This document shows positions 22,393 to 25,137 of a stretch of DNA of 25,137 nucleotides, piece after piece. The notes beneath the pieces are model-generated. The model ran no database searches, was not told where the DNA came from, and was given only the letters and a program-made list of their open reading frames with translations. The stretch's first letter is position 1; every line of letters begins with the position of its first letter. The position numbers were made by a program, and so were the translations under genes. The DNA comes from an uncultured Blautia sp. (GTDB lineage: Bacteria; Bacillota; Clostridia; Lachnospirales; Lachnospiraceae): the NCBI GenBank assembly GCA_900551075.1, contig URVB01000054.1, positions 1 through 25,137 on the forward strand, read 5' to 3'.

Positions 22393-24639
22393 TCAGATTC
22401 TCGGCTTTGTTCCTTTAGTATCACGCTTTGCAAGCTTTACCTTATTCAGTGCATAGTCCTTCTCATGATACGAAATCATATATTCCTTATGGCTTTCCAG
22501 AAGATAGGCATGCTCCAGGGCATCTCTTTCCCCAAGCTTCATTCCGCGTACCCCTACGGCTCCCTTTTTCTTCACCGGCACCTCTGCTTTTAGGAAACGA
22601 AGGAAAAAACCACCTGTACTCTGCAGCACTACCTGCTCCATCTCATCAGCGGCACCTACAAAAATCAGACGGTCCTCCTCATTCAGCTTCGTGGATGCAA
22701 TGGTCCGCTTGGCCACATCAAACTCTGTACCATCTACCAATTTGCACATGGAAGTCCTTGTCACAAACAAAAGTGAAGAGCGGCTTACCTGAGTCATAGG
22801 TGCCACAAACAGCATCTGCTCCTCCGCACTGTTGTAATTGCTCAGATTATCCGCAGGAGTTCCTTTGTCTCTAAAGCGAACCTGCGGAATGTCTGCCGCT
22901 TTTACCGTATGCATTTTTCCGTTATCTGTAAATATACATATCTTGTCTGTATTCATACAGGTAAAAATATATTTGCTCTCTGCATGCGCCGCCTCTTTGT
23001 TCCGCTCATATGCACTTTTATCGATCAGCTTCATATAACCGAAACGATCCATTAGCACACAGACCTCCAGCTCTTCCATTTTCTTTTCTTCATAAACAGC
23101 CTCTTCCGCATTTTCAATGGCTGTACGGCGTTTCGTTCCGTACTCTTTTTTTATGGCATCCAGTTCCTTCATGATCACCGCCGCCATAGAATCATAATTA
23201 TCCAAAATATCCTGATAACAGGCAATATTCTTCATGGTTTCCGCATAATCAGCCTGCAGAGCTTCTATTTCTAATCCAATCAGCTTATAAAGACGCATTT
23301 CCAGAATGGCCGTCGCCTGCCGTTCCGTAAAATTCAGTTTCTTGGCAGCCCTTTCGCTGGCCCTGGACTTGAATTTGATTCCCTCCGTCATTCCATTTAC
23401 CAGACATTTTTTGACCTGCTCACGGTTTTTGCTGCCCCGAAGGATTTCAATGATCAGATCAATCACATCACACGCCCTGATCAGACCTTCCTGAATCTCC
23501 TTCTTTTCCAGCTCCTTTGCCAGAAGTGTATTATATTTTCTGGTGGTGATCTCAAACACAAAGTCTACATGGTGCTCAATGACCTGTTTCAGGCTCAGGG
23601 TCTCCGGTCTTCCATCTGCAACTGCAAGTATATTGACACCAAAAGTATCCTCCAGACGTGTCTTTTTATAGAGCATATTCGTCAGATTTTCCACATCTGT
23701 ATCCCGCTTCAGCTCCAAAACAATGCGGATTCCCTCCTTGGATGACTGATTGGAAATATCCACAATATCCGTTGTTTTCCTGGTTTCCACCAGAGAGGCC
23801 ACATCATTTAAAAACTTACCGATATTTGCGCCCAGCATGGTATACGGAATCTCCGTGATCACAAGCTGCATTTTTCCGCCCTTTAGCTTCTCAGTCTCTA
23901 CTTTTCCCCGCAGCCTGAGCCTGCCGGTTCCCGTTTCATAAATTTTGTACAGCTCATCTTTATTTACCACAATACCGCCGGTTGGAAAATCCGGACCCTT
24001 GATATAGCGCATCAGACCCTTGATACTGATCTTACTGTCCCTCATATACGCCTTAACCGCATCCACGACCTCACCCAGATTGTGCGGCGGAATACTGGTC
24101 GCCATACCTACAGCAATTCCATCTGCGCCGTTGACCAAAAGATTCGGAATTTTTACGGGAAGCACTGCCGGTTCCTTTTCTGTTTCATCGAAATTCGGCA
24201 CAAAATCAACGACATCCTTATCCATATCTCCCAGAAAAACCTCCTGCGTCAGTTTCTCCAGACGTGCCTCCGTATAACGCATGGCAGCCGCTCCATCCCC
24301 TTCTATAGAGCCGAAATTCCCATGGCCATCCACAAGGGTTTTGCCCTTTTTGAACTCCTGTGCCATAACTACCAGCGCTTCATAAATAGAGCTGTCTCCG
24401 TGGGGATGATATTTACCCATGGTATCGCCCACAATACGGGCGCATTTCCGATACGGCCGGTCATAGCGGATACCCAATTCATACATATCATATAAGGTTC
24501 TTCTCTGTACCGGCTTCAGTCCATCCCGTACATCCGGCAGAGCACGGGAAACGATCACACTCATCGCATAGTCGATATAGGATTTCTGCATGATCTCCGC
24601 ATAATCGGTACGGATGATATTTTCCTGTTTCGTATTCAT
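22393..24639 (-). CDS. parC: Topoisomerase IV subunit A (ParC-like)
   Basis: This 748-residue type IIA topoisomerase subunit A breaks and rejoins DNA through the tyrosine Y122 in AAAMRYTEARL. The quinolone region HPHGDSSIYE has S83 and E87, with no resistance-type change visible. The tower and coiled-coil regions are followed by a C-terminal beta-pinwheel (about 520-748) with blades such as DRFGYMKLIDKSAY and TNDKICIFT-like NTDKICIFTDNGKM. At the place where gyrase has its QRRGGKG-type GyrA box the sequence reads ERNKEAAH (about 545-552), so decatenation/relaxation (topo IV) is more likely than supercoiling. GAGGAAAT lies just before the ATG at 24639; a longer start at 24672 is rejected. It follows parE by about 106 bases of duplicated spacer. 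No strong terminator is seen after it. Confidence 0.88.
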   Translation of the reverse strand: MNTKQENIIRTDYAEIMQKSYIDYAMSVIVSRALPDVRDGLKPVQRRTLYDMYELGIRYDRPYRKCARIVGDTMGKYHPHGDSSIYEALVVMAQEFKKGKTLVDGHGNFGSIEGDGAAAMRYTEARLEKLTQEVFLGDMDKDVVDFVPNFDETEKEPAVLPVKIPNLLVNGADGIAVGMATSIPPHNLGEVVDAVKAYMRDSKISIKGLMRYIKGPDFPTGGIVVNKDELYKIYETGTGRLRLRGKVETEKLKGGKMQLVITEIPYTMLGANIGKFLNDVASLVETRKTTDIVDISNQSSKEGIRIVLELKRDTDVENLTNMLYKKTRLEDTFGVNILAVADGRPETLSLKQVIEHHVDFVFEITTRKYNTLLAKELEKKEIQEGLIRACDVIDLIIEILRGSKNREQVKKCLVNGMTEGIKFKSRASERAAKKLNFTERQATAILEMRLYKLIGLEIEALQADYAETMKNIACYQDILDNYDSMAAVIMKELDAIKKEYGTKRRTAIENAEEAVYEEKKMEELEVCVLMDRFGYMKLIDKSAYERNKEAAHAESKYIFTCMNTDKICIFTDNGKMHTVKAADIPQVRFRDKGTPADNLSNYNSAEEQMLFVAPMTQVSRSSLLFVTRTSMCKLVDGTEFDVAKRTIASTKLNEEDRLIFVGAADEMEQVVLQSTGGFFLRFLKAEVPVKKKGAVGVRGMKLGERDALEHAYLLESHKEYMISYHEKDYALNKVKLAKRDTKGTKPRI

Positions 24640-24640
24640 A

Positions 24641-24744
24641 ATTTCCTCTTTCTGCCGCATTTGCTGCGGCAATTATGGTATGGCCCTGCGCCATTTCCTC
24701 TTTCTGCCGCATTCACTGCGGCAATTATGGTATGGCCCTGCGCC
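24641..24744 (-). repeat. 52-bp tandem duplication filling the parE-parC spacer
   Basis: Two direct copies, 24641-24692 and 24693-24744, are identical except for two adjacent bases. Each copy contains a 7-bp inverted repeat (24653-24659 with 24665-24671; 24705-24711 with 24717-24723) and a GAGGAAAT ribosome-site-like element. The two differing bases lie in the hairpin loop, giving GCAAA in one copy and GUGAA in the other on the transcript. The unit starts 1 base upstream of the parC start codon and ends 1 base before the parE stop codon, so it makes up practically all of the spacer. Confidence 0.9.
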
Positions 24745-24745
24745 A

Positions 24746-25137
24746 CTATACGTCCAGCTCTGCGTCCGTCGCATGCTCATAGATAAACGCCTTGCGGGGC
24801 GGCACCTCGCTGCCCATCAGCACTTCTGTCACACCGGAAGCCAAACGCGCATCTTCAATTTCCACACGCTTCATCATCCTGGTTTCCGGATTCAGGGTCG
24901 TTTCCCAAAGCTGCTCCGCATCCATTTCTCCCAGACCTTTGTAGCGCTGCAGCGTAAAGCTGCCAGGCTTATGCGTACGGCGGTATTTCTCCAGAGCCTT
25001 ATCATCATAGAGATATTCCTCCGCACCTTTTTTCGGCATCACCTTATACAGCGGAGGCATAGCGATATACACATGCCCCTCATAGATCAGCTCCGGCATA
25101 AACCGGTAAAACAGAGTCAGGAGCAACGTGGAAATAT
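24746..25137 (-). CDS. parE: Topoisomerase IV subunit B (ParE-like), C-terminal part
   Basis: About 130 C-terminal residues of a type IIA topoisomerase B subunit; the start lies beyond the right edge. The TOPRIM end and C-terminal region are clear: STLLLTLFYRFMPELIYEGHVYIAMPPLYKV, LQRYKGLGEMDAEQLWETTLNPETR and MKRVEIEDA, ending TDAELDV. GyrB and ParE look alike here. I call ParE because the adjacent A subunit lacks a GyrA box. The upstream ATPase domain cannot be seen. It shares an operon with parC. Confidence 0.85.
   Translation of the reverse strand, partial: ISTLLLTLFYRFMPELIYEGHVYIAMPPLYKVMPKKGAEEYLYDDKALEKYRRTHKPGSFTLQRYKGLGEMDAEQLWETTLNPETRMMKRVEIEDARLASGVTEVLMGSEVPPRKAFIYEHATDAELDV

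Noticed and set aside
24641..24744. CRISPR-like repeat pair
   Set aside because: Only two copies, directly abutting with no spacers, and no cas genes.

Overview
The window looks like a chromosomal core region of a low-to-medium-GC anaerobic Firmicute, most likely a Lachnospiraceae-type Clostridium. The evidence is the gene order rimP-nusA-rnpM-ylxQ-infB-rbfA-nrnA-truB-ribF, strong AAGGAGG-type ribosome binding sites, an oxygen-sensitive class III ribonucleotide reductase activase (NrdG), an FabV-type enoyl reductase, and protein families common in gut Lachnospiraceae (DUF5662, DUF1292). The genus cannot be fixed from sequence alone. I see no tRNA, rRNA, insertion sequence, prophage or CRISPR array.

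Layout, left to right. Positions 1-1060 hold the start of a minus-strand proline/sodium symporter (putP, TTG start). Positions 1166-4359 are a minus-strand operon, xth - GH13-like protein - DUF5662 protein. Its middle gene keeps a GlgX/pullulanase-like fold signature but has lost the catalytic acids. Two plus-strand genes follow (4529-6130): a CPA2-type cation/proton antiporter and a Cys-rich DUF1292 protein, closed by a bidirectional terminator. Everything after that is on the minus strand: a tandem L-rhamnose-mutarotase-like protein (6251-6898), a single-gene fabV unit (7011-8192), rpsO-pnp-nrdG-dut (8310-11885), a Na/Pi cotransporter with a PhoU-like tail (12037-13707), the nusA-infB operon (13789-22197), and a topoisomerase IV pair, parC and partial parE (22393-25137).

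How the genes work together. The nusA-infB block couples transcription elongation/termination (NusA), RNase P modulation (RnpM), 30S maturation (RimP, RbfA), initiation (IF-2), tRNA modification (TruB), nano-RNA turnover (NrnA) and flavin cofactor synthesis (RibF). Several of its genes overlap, which suggests translational coupling. The rpsO-pnp block joins a ribosomal protein and an RNA-degrading phosphorylase to two dNTP-supply genes.

The most interesting non-coding signals are: a 52-bp tandem duplication that fills the whole parE-parC spacer; a long imperfect hairpin in the pnp leader; a cUUCGg terminator-like hairpin in the leader of the nusA operon; and a dut terminator that overlaps the fabV promoter. 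The strongest protein-level oddities are the apparently dead GH13 enzyme and the two-domain mutarotase whose first copy lacks the catalytic His. No clearly new multi-gene defence or mobile system is visible.
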